DNA of 15,518 nucleotides, taken from the NCBI GenBank assembly GCA_025934635.1, contig JAICWX010000210.1, forward strand, positions 1 through 15,518, given 5' to 3'. The DNA comes from Streptosporangiaceae bacterium. Its GTDB lineage: Bacteria > Actinomycetota > Actinomycetes > Streptosporangiales > Streptosporangiaceae. Below, in pieces: positions 6,876-14,214 of the stretch. A program made the position numbers and the translations under genes. How positions within the stretch are numbered: position 1 is the stretch's first letter; every line of letters begins with the position of its first letter. A model generated the notes under the pieces. That model worked only from the letters and a program-made list of their open reading frames with translations. It did not search any database and was not told the origin of the DNA.

Positions 6876-7759
6876 GCGGCCACCTCACGGTCAGGAGCGG
6901 TCAGGGTGAAGAACAGTTCTTCCAGGTCGTCGCCCTGCGGCCGGAGCTCGGTCAGCACGGCCCCCGCGCGTGCTGCGATCCGCCCGACCTGCTCGGGTTC
7001 GGCGTCGGTCTCCAGGGCGCCGCCGGCGACCGGACGAGCCTGCTGCCCGGCCGCCCGCAGGGCGTCGGCCAGTGCCGGCGTATCGAGGGCCCGGACCAGC
7101 GTGGACCGGGAAGTCCGCAGCTGCTCCGGGGTCCCGTCGGCCACGATCCGGCCGTCGTTGATGATGACGAGGTGGTCGGCGATCACCTCGACCTCGCGCA
7201 GCAGGTGCGAGGAGAGCAGGACGGTCCCGCCCCGGTCGGCGTGCTCGCGCAGCAGCTGGCGGATCCACCGGACCCCCTGCGGGTCGAGGCCGTTGGCGGG
7301 CTCGTCGAGGATCAGGACGCCCGGGTCGCCGAGCAGCGCGATGCCGAGCGCGAGGCGCTGCCGCATGCCCAGCGAGTACTGGCCGACGCGCTTGGCCGCC
7401 GCCCCCTGGTCCAGGCCGACCAGGTCCAGTACCCGGGACACCCGCGCCCGGTCCGCGCCGAGCACGGCGGCGGCCAGCGCGAGCGTCTCGCGGCCGGTCC
7501 GGCCGCTGTGCATGGCGCCCGGGTCCAGCATGACGCCGACCCGGCGGCCGGGCTGGGGGAGCCGGGCGTACGGCTGCCCGTCGATGGTGGCGCGGCCGGC
7601 GTGCGGCCGGTCCAGCCCGCACAGCAGCCGCATGGTGGTGGTCTTGCCCGCGCCGTTCGGGCCGAGGAATCCGGTGACGGTACCGGGGCGGCAGGTGAAG
7701 CTGACGTCCCTGATCCCGGCGTCCCCGAAGCGCCTGGTCAGTTCGCTGATTTCGATCAT
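6872..7759 (-). CDS. ABC transporter ATP-binding protein (ABC-2/drug-export type)
   Basis: Nucleotide-binding subunit energising the permease encoded immediately downstream. From the ATG at 7757-7759 it is about 295 aa (MIEISELTRRFG). Walker A is GPNGAGKT (33-40), the signature is SLGMRQR (about 129-135), Walker B is VLILDEP (148-154), and the H-loop is SSH at about 185. The variant signature SLGM in place of LSGG is common in this DrrA/BcrA-like group, and the C-terminal part has the usual extra domain. An in-frame GTG at 7766-7768 would add three residues; neither start has a strong ribosome binding site. The gene is divergent from the histidine kinase gene, with about 140 bp between starts. 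Confidence 0.93.
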   Translation of the reverse strand: MIEISELTRRFGDAGIRDVSFTCRPGTVTGFLGPNGAGKTTTMRLLCGLDRPHAGRATIDGQPYARLPQPGRRVGVMLDPGAMHSGRTGRETLALAAAVLGADRARVSRVLDLVGLDQGAAAKRVGQYSLGMRQRLALGIALLGDPGVLILDEPANGLDPQGVRWIRQLLREHADRGGTVLLSSHLLREVEVIADHLVIINDGRIVADGTPEQLRTSRSTLVRALDTPALADALRAAGQQARPVAGGALETDAEPEQVGRIAARAGAVLTELRPQGDDLEELFFTLTAPDREVAA

Positions 7760-7815
7760 GCTCACCACGATGCCCGCCGGGCTGGCCCCGCCGCTGCGGC
7801 CAGTCGGCTAGAACC

Positions 7816-7859
7816 GGCGGTCCGATCGGGTAGTGCTGGCGGTCCGATCGGCTACATCC
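7816..7859. promoter_or_regulatory. Tandem direct repeat between divergent ABC and two-component genes; candidate operator
   Basis: GGCGGTCCGATCGG occurs at 7816-7829 and again at 7838-7851. Each copy begins a 22-bp unit whose remaining 8 bases are partly conserved (TA at positions 16-17). A 22-bp period is close to two helical turns, so bound proteins would lie on one DNA face. Each copy contains the palindrome CCGATCGG. The site lies about 50-90 bp from both start codons. This is a plausible binding site for the NarL-family response regulator encoded at 9136, but that is inference. Confidence 0.5.
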
Positions 7860-7893
7860 CGGTCAGCCTCCTGGCCTGCGCCGGCGGGCGCGA

Positions 7894-7899
7894 TAACGT
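7894..7899 (+). promoter_or_regulatory. Candidate -10 box for leaderless transcription of the histidine kinase gene
   Basis: TAACGT, preceded by GA, matches TANNNT and lies 7 nt before the ATG at 7907. There is no Shine-Dalgarno sequence in the 20 nt upstream, which supports a leaderless start. Confidence 0.4.
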
Positions 7900-7906
7900 C
7901 GTTGGC

Positions 7907-9139
7907 ATGACAGTTGCGGTAGCCGGACCGGAACCGGGGCCGGTCCCCGGGGCCGACCCGGAGTCGCCGTACACCTCGCGCCGGGCCCGGATCGTCATCA
8001 TGGCCGTGGTCGGCGGGCTGTCGCTGGTCCTCGGGCTGCTCAGCGCCCACAGCCTGCTCGACGGCCTGGACGGCTACCCGTGGGGACTGCGCGCGGCCGA
8101 CGTCGCGTTCGGCCTGGGCGGCTACGCCGCGCTGTGGTGGCGGCGGCGCTGGCCGCTGGCGTTCGCCGGCTACATCCTGGCGATCTCGGTGTTCTCCACC
8201 CTGTCGGGCGGGCTGCCGTTCGTGGCCGCGTTCACGGTGGCGGTGCACCGCCACTGGCCCACCGCGCTGGTCACCTCGACCCTGCTGGCGCTGGCCGCGT
8301 GGCCGGGACTGCTGCTGTACCGCGACGACAGCATGCGCGACACCGAGATCCTCTTCCTGTTCGTGGTGATCATGATCTTCGCGGTCACCGGCTGGGGCAT
8401 GTTCATCCGCGCCCGCCGCCAGCTGCTGGCCTCGCTGCGCCGCCGGGCCGAGCGGGCCGAACGCAGCCGCGAGGAGCACGCCAGCCACGCCCGGATCGCC
8501 GAGCGGCAGCGGATCGCGCGCGAGATGCACGACGTGCTCGCCCACCGGCTGTCGCTGCTCAGCGTGCAGGCCGGCGCGCTGGAGGTCACCCCCAGCGCGG
8601 CCCCGGGCGACGCCGCCGCCACCGAGGCCGCCGCCGCGATCCGGGCCACCACCCACCTGGCCCTGCAGGAGCTGCGCTCCATCGTGCGGGTGCTCCGCGA
8701 TGACGACGAGCCGGCCAACGCACCGCCGCAGCCCGTCGCGGCCGACCTGCCCGCCCTGGTGGCCGAGGCCTCGGCTACCAGCACGATCCGCGCCGACTGG
8801 GACGACGTCGAGCTCGCGGCGGTCCCTCCCGACACCGGCCGCACCCTCTACCGGATCGTCCAGGAGGGCCTCACCAACGCCCGCAAGCACGCACCGGGCA
8901 GCGCGGTCGAGGTCACCGTGGACGGAACGCCCGACCGCGGGCTGTCCGTGACCGTCACCTCCTGGCTGCCGCCCGGCCAGCCGGCCCCCGGCCCCGACGT
9001 CGCCGCCGGGACCAGCAGCGGAGCCGGCCTGATCGGCCTGCGCGAGCGGGCCGCGCTGGCCGGCGGCCACATCGAGGCCGCGGTGACCGGCGGCAACCGG
9101 TTCCGCCTGTCCGGCTGGCTGCCGTGGGCAGATCGATGA
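7907..9139 (+). CDS. Two-component sensor histidine kinase, HisKA_3 (NarL/DesK) family
   Basis: 410-aa membrane sensor kinase. The N-terminal half has about five to six hydrophobic segments (near 28-50, 63-78, 83-100, 103-115, 119-138 and 147-167) with little extracellular sequence, so it probably senses the membrane or an integral partner. A short coiled coil (about 170-198) leads to the HisKA_3 dimerisation domain, ERQRIAREMHDV, with phospho-acceptor H208. The HATPase_c domain follows: N-box IVQEGLTNARKHA at about 325, and the G-box GAGLIGLRERAALAGG. The ATG at 7907 is chosen because a TANNNT box precedes it and no better start exists; the open frame extends further upstream but across the intergenic repeats. 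It overlaps the response regulator gene by ATGA at 9136-9139. Confidence 0.92.
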   Translation: MTVAVAGPEPGPVPGADPESPYTSRRARIVIMAVVGGLSLVLGLLSAHSLLDGLDGYPWGLRAADVAFGLGGYAALWWRRRWPLAFAGYILAISVFSTLSGGLPFVAAFTVAVHRHWPTALVTSTLLALAAWPGLLLYRDDSMRDTEILFLFVVIMIFAVTGWGMFIRARRQLLASLRRRAERAERSREEHASHARIAERQRIAREMHDVLAHRLSLLSVQAGALEVTPSAAPGDAAATEAAAAIRATTHLALQELRSIVRVLRDDDEPANAPPQPVAADLPALVAEASATSTIRADWDDVELAAVPPDTGRTLYRIVQEGLTNARKHAPGSAVEVTVDGTPDRGLSVTVTSWLPPGQPAPGPDVAAGTSSGAGLIGLRERAALAGGHIEAAVTGGNRFRLSGWLPWADR

Positions 9140-9801
9140 CCACGGGCGGGCCGATGACCATCCGGGTGCTCCTGGTCGACGACGACGCCCTGGTCCGGGC
9201 CGGCCTGCGCCTGATGCTGCGCAGCGCCCCCGACATCGACGTCGTCGGCGAGGCCGGCGACGGGGCCGCGGCGATCACCGCCGCGGCGGAGCTCGCCCCG
9301 GACGTGATCCTGATGGATATCAGGATGCCCGGCACCGACGGCGTCACCGCCACCGCCGCGATCACCAAAGCCAGCGCGACCCCGCGCGTCGTCGCGCTCA
9401 CCACCTTCGACGCGGACGACCTGGTCCGCCAGGCGATCACCGCCGGGGCGGTCGGCTACCTGGTCAAGGACACGCCCCCGGCCGAGATCATCAGCGCGGT
9501 CCGGGCGGTCGCGGCCGGCCAGGGCGTGCTCTCCCCGGCCGTGACGCGACCGCTCCTTGACCTGCTCCACGCAGCGCCAGCCGCCACCGAACGGCCCCGG
9601 CCCGGTCTCGAGGCCCTCACCGAGCGGGAGCGCGCGGTGGCCCTGGCCGTGACCGACGGCGCGACCAACGCCGAGATCGCCCGCCAGCTCTACGTCAGCG
9701 CCGCCACCGTCAAGGCCACCGTCTCGCGCATCCTGGTCAAGCTCGAGCTCGACAACCGCGTCCAGATCGCGGTCGTGGTGCGCGGCGCGCGCCCGCGCTG
9801 A
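9136..9801 (+). CDS. NarL/FixJ-family response regulator with LuxR-type HTH
   Basis: 221-aa DNA-binding partner of the upstream kinase. The receiver domain shows VDDDALV (acidic pocket at about 15-17), phospho-acceptor D61 (VILMDIRMPGTDG), T89/T90 and K111 (YLVKDTPP). The LuxR HTH occupies the last 65 residues (LTERERAVALAVTDG, then ATNAEIARQLYVS and the recognition helix SAATVKATVSRIL). The ATG at 9136 overlaps the kinase stop as ATGA, which points to translational coupling; the ATG at 9154, which begins MTIRVLLVDDD, is an alternative. Likely target: the divergent promoter region at 7769-7906, because such pairs usually control the neighbouring ABC operon (inference). Confidence 0.93.
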   Translation: MTTGGPMTIRVLLVDDDALVRAGLRLMLRSAPDIDVVGEAGDGAAAITAAAELAPDVILMDIRMPGTDGVTATAAITKASATPRVVALTTFDADDLVRQAITAGAVGYLVKDTPPAEIISAVRAVAAGQGVLSPAVTRPLLDLLHAAPAATERPRPGLEALTERERAVALAVTDGATNAEIARQLYVSAATVKATVSRILVKLELDNRVQIAVVVRGARPR

Positions 9802-9832
9802 CGATCACCCCGGAAATGTCGGTGGCCGGGGC

Positions 9833-9838
9833 TAGACT
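9833..9838 (+). promoter_or_regulatory. Candidate -10 box of the dnaG promoter
   Basis: TAGACT matches the actinobacterial -10 consensus and would start transcription near 9845, leaving a leader of about 35 nt with a proper ribosome binding site at 9870-9875. A good -35 is not evident. Confidence 0.4.
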
Positions 9839-9880
9839 CGCGGCGTCGGGGTGTGGTGAAGAAGTCAGCGGAGGTGGGCA

Positions 9881-11851
9881 GTGGCCGGGCGGATCCGCGA
9901 CGAGGACATCGCACTGGTCCGCGAGCGCTCGCCCATCGACGAGGTGGCCGGCGAGTACCTGCAGCTGCGGAACGCGGGCGGCGGCTCCCTCAAGGGCCTG
10001 TGCCCCTTCCACGACGAGAAGACCCCTTCGTTCAACGTCACCCCGGCCAGAGGGCTTTATTACTGTTTTTCGTGCGCCCAGGGCGGCGACGTCATCAAGT
10101 TCGTGCAGACGATCGACGGGCTCAGCTTCATGGAGGCGATCGAGCACCTGGCCAGCCGGGCCGGGGTCGAGCTCCGCTACGAGCAGGGCGGCTACGTCCC
10201 GGGCCAGGAACAGAGCCAGCGGCGCAGGCTGACCGACGCGCACCGGGTGGCCGCCGAATATTATGCCGAACGATTGGGCGGATCCGACGCCGCCCCCGCG
10301 CGTGCCTTCCTGGCCGAGCGCGGTTTCGAGCTCGCCGACATCGAGCGGTTCGGCGTCGGCTACTCGCCGAAAGCCTGGGAGGACCTGACCCGGCACCTGC
10401 GCGGACGCGGTTTCACCGACGCCGAGATGATCGCCGCCGGGCTGTCAAGGGAAGGGCAGCGCGGCACCAGGGACCGCTTCCGCGGTCGGCTGATGTGGCC
10501 CATCCGGGACCTGTCCGGCGATGTCATCGCGTTCGGCGCGCGCAAGCTCGACGCCGACGACGACGGCCCCAAGTACCTGAACACCCCGGAGACCTCGCTG
10601 TTCCGCAAGAGCACGGTGCTGTACGGGGCGGACCTGGCCAAGCGCGAGATCAGCCAGCGGCGGCAGGTGGTCATCGTGGAGGGCTACACCGACGTGATGG
10701 CCTGCCACCTGGCCGGGGTGCCGACCGCGGTGGCGACCTGCGGCACCTCGTTCGGCGATGATCACATCAAGGTGCTGCGCCGGCTGATCATGGACGCGGA
10801 CTCGTTCACCGGCGAGGTGATCTTCACCTTCGACGGCGACGCGGCCGGCCAGCGGGCCGCGCAGCGCGCGTTCGGCATGGAGGAGAAGTTCACCACCCAG
10901 ACCTACGTCACCGTCGAGCCCAACGGCCTCGACCCGTGTGACCTGCGGCTGGCGCACGGGGACGGGGCGGTCCGCGACCTGGTGGCGCGCCGGGTGCCGC
11001 TGTTCGAGTTCGCCATCAAGGGCGTGCTCGGCCGCCACGACCTGAACACCACCGAAGGCCAGCTCGCGGCGCTGGACGAGGCCGCGCCGATCGTGGCCAA
11101 GATCAAGGACCAGGGGCTGCGCGGCCGGTACGCGGTCAACCTGGACCGCTGGCTCGGGCTGATGGACGAGCGGTTCGTGCTGACCCGGGTGCGCACGCAC
11201 GCGGGGGACACGGGCCATGGGGGGGCTCGGGCGGGCGGCCAGCAGAGCTCCCGCCGCCGGCCCGGCCAGGACCGCACGCAGGATGGCCGCGGCAGGCAAG
11301 TCGGCTCGTTCGGTTCCCAGGTGAACGGAACCGCGGACGGCGGGGCGCGGGGTAACGGCGCCCAGCCGTACGACCTGGGTGACCCCGTGGTCGTGGTCGA
11401 GCGCGAGCTGCTCAAGCTGGCCGTGCAGCGGCCGGCGCTGTGCGGGCCCGAGTTCGACGCCCTCGGCCCGGACGCGTTCACCGCCCCGGTCCACGGCGCG
11501 GTGTTCACGCTGATCACGGCGTGCGGCGGCACGGCCGGCGGCGGGACCAGCCCGCGCCAGTGGGCCGCCCGGCTGCGCGAGGAGGCGCCGAACGAGCGCG
11601 CCCAGACGTTCGTGACCGCGCTGGCCGTGGAGCGGCTGAACATCGAGAAGGAGCCGGACGCGCGGTACGCCGAGAAGCTGCTCGCCCGGGTCGGCGAGCT
11701 CGCCGTCAGCCGGGAGATCAACGCGGTCAAGGCCCGGCTGCAGCGGACCAACCCGATCGAGGAACAGGCCAGTTACAACAGGTTGTTCGGAGACCTGGTG
11801 GGGCTGGAGAAACGCAGGAAGGCGCTGCTGGACCAGGCCGCGGGCGGCTGA
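9881..11851 (+). CDS. dnaG: DNA primase
   Basis: 656-aa primase that makes RNA primers at the replication fork. The start is GTG with GGAGGT at 9870-9875, 5 nt upstream. The N-terminal CHC2 zinc ribbon uses C41, H44, C62 and C65 (CPFHDE ... CFSC). The RNA polymerase core contains KYLNTPET (231-238) and the TOPRIM residues E267 (VIVEGYTD), D318 and D320 (FDGDAAG). Residues about 441-505 form a Gly/Gln/Arg-rich low-complexity linker. The last 150 residues match the helicase-interaction domain, which recruits primase to DnaB. The sigma factor gene follows after about 70-87 bp on the same strand. Confidence 0.97.
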   Translation: MAGRIRDEDIALVRERSPIDEVAGEYLQLRNAGGGSLKGLCPFHDEKTPSFNVTPARGLYYCFSCAQGGDVIKFVQTIDGLSFMEAIEHLASRAGVELRYEQGGYVPGQEQSQRRRLTDAHRVAAEYYAERLGGSDAAPARAFLAERGFELADIERFGVGYSPKAWEDLTRHLRGRGFTDAEMIAAGLSREGQRGTRDRFRGRLMWPIRDLSGDVIAFGARKLDADDDGPKYLNTPETSLFRKSTVLYGADLAKREISQRRQVVIVEGYTDVMACHLAGVPTAVATCGTSFGDDHIKVLRRLIMDADSFTGEVIFTFDGDAAGQRAAQRAFGMEEKFTTQTYVTVEPNGLDPCDLRLAHGDGAVRDLVARRVPLFEFAIKGVLGRHDLNTTEGQLAALDEAAPIVAKIKDQGLRGRYAVNLDRWLGLMDERFVLTRVRTHAGDTGHGGARAGGQQSSRRRPGQDRTQDGRGRQVGSFGSQVNGTADGGARGNGAQPYDLGDPVVVVERELLKLAVQRPALCGPEFDALGPDAFTAPVHGAVFTLITACGGTAGGGTSPRQWAARLREEAPNERAQTFVTALAVERLNIEKEPDARYAEKLLARVGELAVSREINAVKARLQRTNPIEEQASYNRLFGDLVGLEKRRKALLDQAAGG

Positions 11852-11938
11852 AACCTGGCTTCTGGCCGGGCTTATGTAGCGGGCGGGTAACAAAATTGGG
11901 TCCCCCGTAATCGCCGGTTGGTGGCGCAGACTGTAGCC

Positions 11939-13126
11939 GTGACCCTCACCGTGCTAACGAACGCACCATCACCAGCAGAGCAGCTGACTGATCTCGTGGC
12001 GCTAGGACGGGAGCGCGGTTCCCTGTCTATGGCCGACGTCATGCGGGCGCTCGAGCGGGCCGACCTGCCGCCGGACGCCATCGACGTGGCCGTGCGCACG
12101 CTGGCCGAGGAGGGCATCGAGATCGTCGACGTGGCGGTGGAGGACGACGCCGACACCGAGGCCGACATCCGGCAGGCGGAGCGGGGCGCGGCGGCCGAGG
12201 CCGGCCGGCGGACCGCGACCAGCGACCTGGTCCGGATCTACCTCCGGGAGATCGGCCGGGTGCCGCTGCTGACCGCCGAGGACGAGGTCGAGCTGGCCAA
12301 GGGGATCGAGGCCGGGCTGTTCGCCGAGGAGAAGCTGGGGGGCACCTTCCCGCTGCTGGGTGCCGTCCACGGCGACCTGGAGCTGCTGGTCGGCGAGGGG
12401 GTCAAGGCCAAGCAGCGGCTGATCGAGGCCAACCTGCGGCTGGTGGTGTCGATCGCCAAGCGCTACATCGGCCGGGGCCTGGTCTTCCTCGACCTGATCC
12501 AGGAGGGCAACCTCGGGCTGATCCGGGCGGTGGAGAAGTTCGACTACACCCGCGGCTACAAGTTCTCCACCTACGCGACCTGGTGGATCCGGCAAGCCAT
12601 CACCCGGGCCATCGCCGACCAGGCCCGCACTATCCGGGTGCCGGTGCACATGGTCGAGACGATCAACAAGCTGGCCCGCGTGCAGCGCCAGCTGCACTCC
12701 GAACTCGGCCGCGAGGCGACCACCGACGAGATCGCCGCCGAGATGGGCCTCGAGCCGGACCGGATCGCCGAGATCCAGCGGATCGCCCAGGAGCCGGTCT
12801 CGCTGCAGTCCCCGATCGGCGAGGAAGAGTCCGACCTCGGCGACTTCATCGAGGACGCGGACGCCGTGGTGCCGATCGAGGCCGCGGCCTTCATCATGCT
12901 GCAGGACCAGCTCGAGCGGGTCCTGGACGAGCTGGCCGAGCGGGAGCAGCGGATCATCCAGCTGCGGTTCGGCTTGACCGACGGGCATCCGCGGACGCTG
13001 GAGGAGGTCGGCCGGGAGTTCGGCGTGACCCGGGAGCGGATCCGGCAGATCGAGTCGAAGACCCTGGCCAAGCTGCGCCATCCGAGCCGCGCTCAAATGC
13101 TGCGCGAGTACCTCGACTTATGGTGA
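11939..13126 (+). CDS. Primary-type (group 1/2) RNA polymerase sigma-70 factor
   Basis: Sigma-70 family subunit directing RNA polymerase to housekeeping-type promoters. It is 395 aa from the GTG at 11939 ([12 protein letters not shown]); TTG 11918 and GTG 11921 are in-frame alternatives, and none has a clear ribosome binding site. Readable regions in order: a short 1.1-like segment ([18 protein letters not shown]), 1.2 ([11 protein letters not shown]), 2.1-2.4 ([51 protein letters not shown]), 3 ([12 protein letters not shown], and the finger GDFIED), and 4.2 ([22 protein letters not shown]). The C-terminus [15 protein letters not shown] is close to HrdB/SigA. It lacks the long acidic/Lys-Ala N-terminal extension usual in the principal actinobacterial sigma, so a group 2 (HrdA/C/D-like) role is possible. 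Confidence 0.93.
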   Translation: MTLTVLTNAPSPAEQLTDLVALGRERGSLSMADVMRALERADLPPDAIDVAVRTLAEEGIEIVDVAVEDDADTEADIRQAERGAAAEAGRRTATSDLVRIYLREIGRVPLLTAEDEVELAKGIEAGLFAEEKLGGTFPLLGAVHGDLELLVGEGVKAKQRLIEANLRLVVSIAKRYIGRGLVFLDLIQEGNLGLIRAVEKFDYTRGYKFSTYATWWIRQAITRAIADQARTIRVPVHMVETINKLARVQRQLHSELGREATTDEIAAEMGLEPDRIAEIQRIAQEPVSLQSPIGEEESDLGDFIEDADAVVPIEAAAFIMLQDQLERVLDELAEREQRIIQLRFGLTDGHPRTLEEVGREFGVTRERIRQIESKTLAKLRHPSRAQMLREYLDLW

Positions 13127-13161
13127 TCTCGCGCCCGTGACCGATGGGCGTGGTGTGACCC

Positions 13162-13219
13162 AGACCCGGGTCTCACGGCGCCGGAACGCCATGAGGCCCG
13201 GGTTCCACGGATGAGACCC
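13162..13219. terminator. Inverted repeats between convergent genes; possible bidirectional terminator
   Basis: The 96-bp gap between the converging sigma factor and YtxH-like genes contains a perfect 12-bp palindrome, AGACCCGGGTCT (13162-13173), and an 8-bp inverted repeat, GGGTCTCA (13168-13175) with TGAGACCC (13212-13219), 36 nt apart. No T-run follows on either strand, which is common for actinobacterial terminators. The terminator role is inferred from position. Confidence 0.35.
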
Positions 13220-13222
13220 TGG

Positions 13223-13561
13223 TCAGTGCGGGCGGGAGCCGTTCACTGCCGTCGGCTCCTGGTCGGGCGCGGAGTCAGCGGCGTGCCGGCCCGGGAGCCG
13301 GTCGACCTGCGCGCGGACCTTGCCGGCGCTGCTCTTCGCCGTCTCGGCGAGCTTAGGCGCCCGGGACGCGGCCTTGTCCCCGGCGGCCTGGCCGAGCTGG
13401 ACCGCCTTCTGGCCCGCGGCCTGAGCCGTCTTGCGGACGGCGGGATTCTCCGCCACCTTGCGGCTCACCGCCTTGATCTGCTCGTAGCGCTCGCGGCCTG
13501 CTCGCGCCCCGGCGACGAAGCCGGCCGCGAAACCCGCGGCGAACGTGGCCTTGAATCGCAT
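13223..13561 (-). CDS. YtxH-like small protein with glycine-rich N-terminal membrane segment
   Basis: 112-aa protein beginning MRFKATFAAGFAAGFVAGARAG. This is a short Gly/Ala-rich hydrophobic segment with GxxxG spacing, followed by the conserved-looking GRERYEQI and a long Ala/Lys-rich helical tail (about 25-95), then a polar, probably disordered end. The pattern is that of actinobacterial YtxH-domain proteins of unknown function, presumably membrane-anchored with a cytoplasmic helix. The start at 13559-13561 is chosen because AAAGGGG lies 6 nt upstream and the conserved segment begins there; an in-frame ATG at 13598-13600 would add 13 polar residues. It converges on the sigma factor gene. 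Confidence 0.75.
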   Translation of the reverse strand: MRFKATFAAGFAAGFVAGARAGRERYEQIKAVSRKVAENPAVRKTAQAAGQKAVQLGQAAGDKAASRAPKLAETAKSSAGKVRAQVDRLPGRHAADSAPDQEPTAVNGSRPH

Positions 13562-13699
13562 CTGGAACCCCTTTCGCACCTGGTCGTGGTGTCGCCCCAT
13601 GACCTTCCCCGATTACGCGATCGTACTCGTCAGGTCCGGCTCCGATGAACTCCGTGCCCGGCCATCGCCGCTGATGTCACACGCACGCTCCGGGTGCGC

Positions 13700-13705
13700 T
13701 ACCCT
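13700..13705 (+). promoter_or_regulatory. Candidate -10 box of the tRNA-Asn promoter
   Basis: TACCCT fits TANNNT and lies 12 nt upstream of the mature tRNA 5' end, placing the transcription start near 13712. No convincing -35 was found. Confidence 0.35.
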
Positions 13706-13717
13706 TATGCCGGTCGA

Positions 13718-13790
13718 TCCCGCGTAGCTCAATTGGCAGAGCAGCCGGCTGTTAACCGGCAGGTTCATGGTTCGAGTCCATGCGCGGGAG
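13718..13790 (+). tRNA. tRNA-Asn (anticodon GTT)
   Basis: 73-nt tRNA with a perfect 7-bp acceptor stem (TCCCGCG with CGCGGGA), discriminator G at 13790, a D-arm (AGCTCAATTGGCAGAGC), an anticodon stem GCCGG/CCGGC around the loop CTGTTAA (anticodon GTT), and a T-arm with GTTCGAGTC. The 3' CCA is not encoded. It delivers asparagine to AAC/AAU codons. tRNA 3' ends are common attachment sites for integrative elements, but no integrase or repeated 3' end is visible within the next 1.7 kb. Confidence 0.97.
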
Positions 13791-14036
13791 CTCAGCCTTC
13801 AATGGTTTTTCCAGCCCTCTCACCTGCGAGTAAGCAGGGGGACCGGGCGCGTCATACCGCTACGGCCGGGAGCGGAACCGGCCTGGAGGCCACCTGAGGC
13901 CGGGACCTTTGTCTACGGCGCCGGGCCGTTCGTCGCTACCTCGTGACGCCTGCTGCCACTGGGATGGGATCACGCAGCCAAGCGCAGGAGGCGGTCACCA
14001 CGCACGCCACCGCGACCGACGCTCAAGGAGACTCCC

Positions 14037-14210
14037 ATGCACCTTTACCTGGCGCATTCCGTCAGCCCGTACCCGGCCACGGCGCTTTCCGCCGGCCAGC
14101 TCGCCCTCATCGCGGTCATCCCGGTGCTCATGCTGGCTGCCTGGCTCATCTCCGTATTCGTCGCCGCCCGTGAGCCACGGCACCGCGGCGCGGCCGGGAC
14201 GACGGCCTGA
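14037..14210 (+). CDS. 57-aa single-pass small membrane protein
   Basis: Short open frame starting MHLYLAHSVS and ending in GTTA. A strong ribosome binding site, AAGGAG (14025-14030), lies 6 nt before the ATG. Residues about 21-44 (QLALIAVIPVLMLAAWLISVFVAA) form one clear transmembrane helix, followed by a short basic tail (REPRHR) that predicts a cytoplasmic C-terminus. It resembles no family I recognise. It stands alone about 250 bp downstream of the tRNA; I see no gene in 13791-14036. Its stop is 4 nt from the stop of the convergent acyltransferase gene. The ribosome binding site, hydrophobic helix and positive-inside tail make it more credible than a chance frame. Confidence 0.68.
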   Translation: MHLYLAHSVSPYPATALSAGQLALIAVIPVLMLAAWLISVFVAAREPRHRGAAGTTA

Positions 14211-14214
14211 CCCG

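Noticed and set aside
7172..7906. Upstream extension of the histidine kinase frame
   Set aside because: Open only because it runs antisense to the ATPase gene and through the intergenic repeats; the kinase starts at the ATG at 7907.
13718..13860. Integrated element attachment site at the tRNA-Asn 3' end
   Set aside because: No integrase gene and no second copy of the tRNA 3' end were found in the window.
13694..13897. 67-aa open frame across the tRNA gene
   Set aside because: Overlaps a perfect tRNA-Asn on the same strand and has no ribosome binding site.
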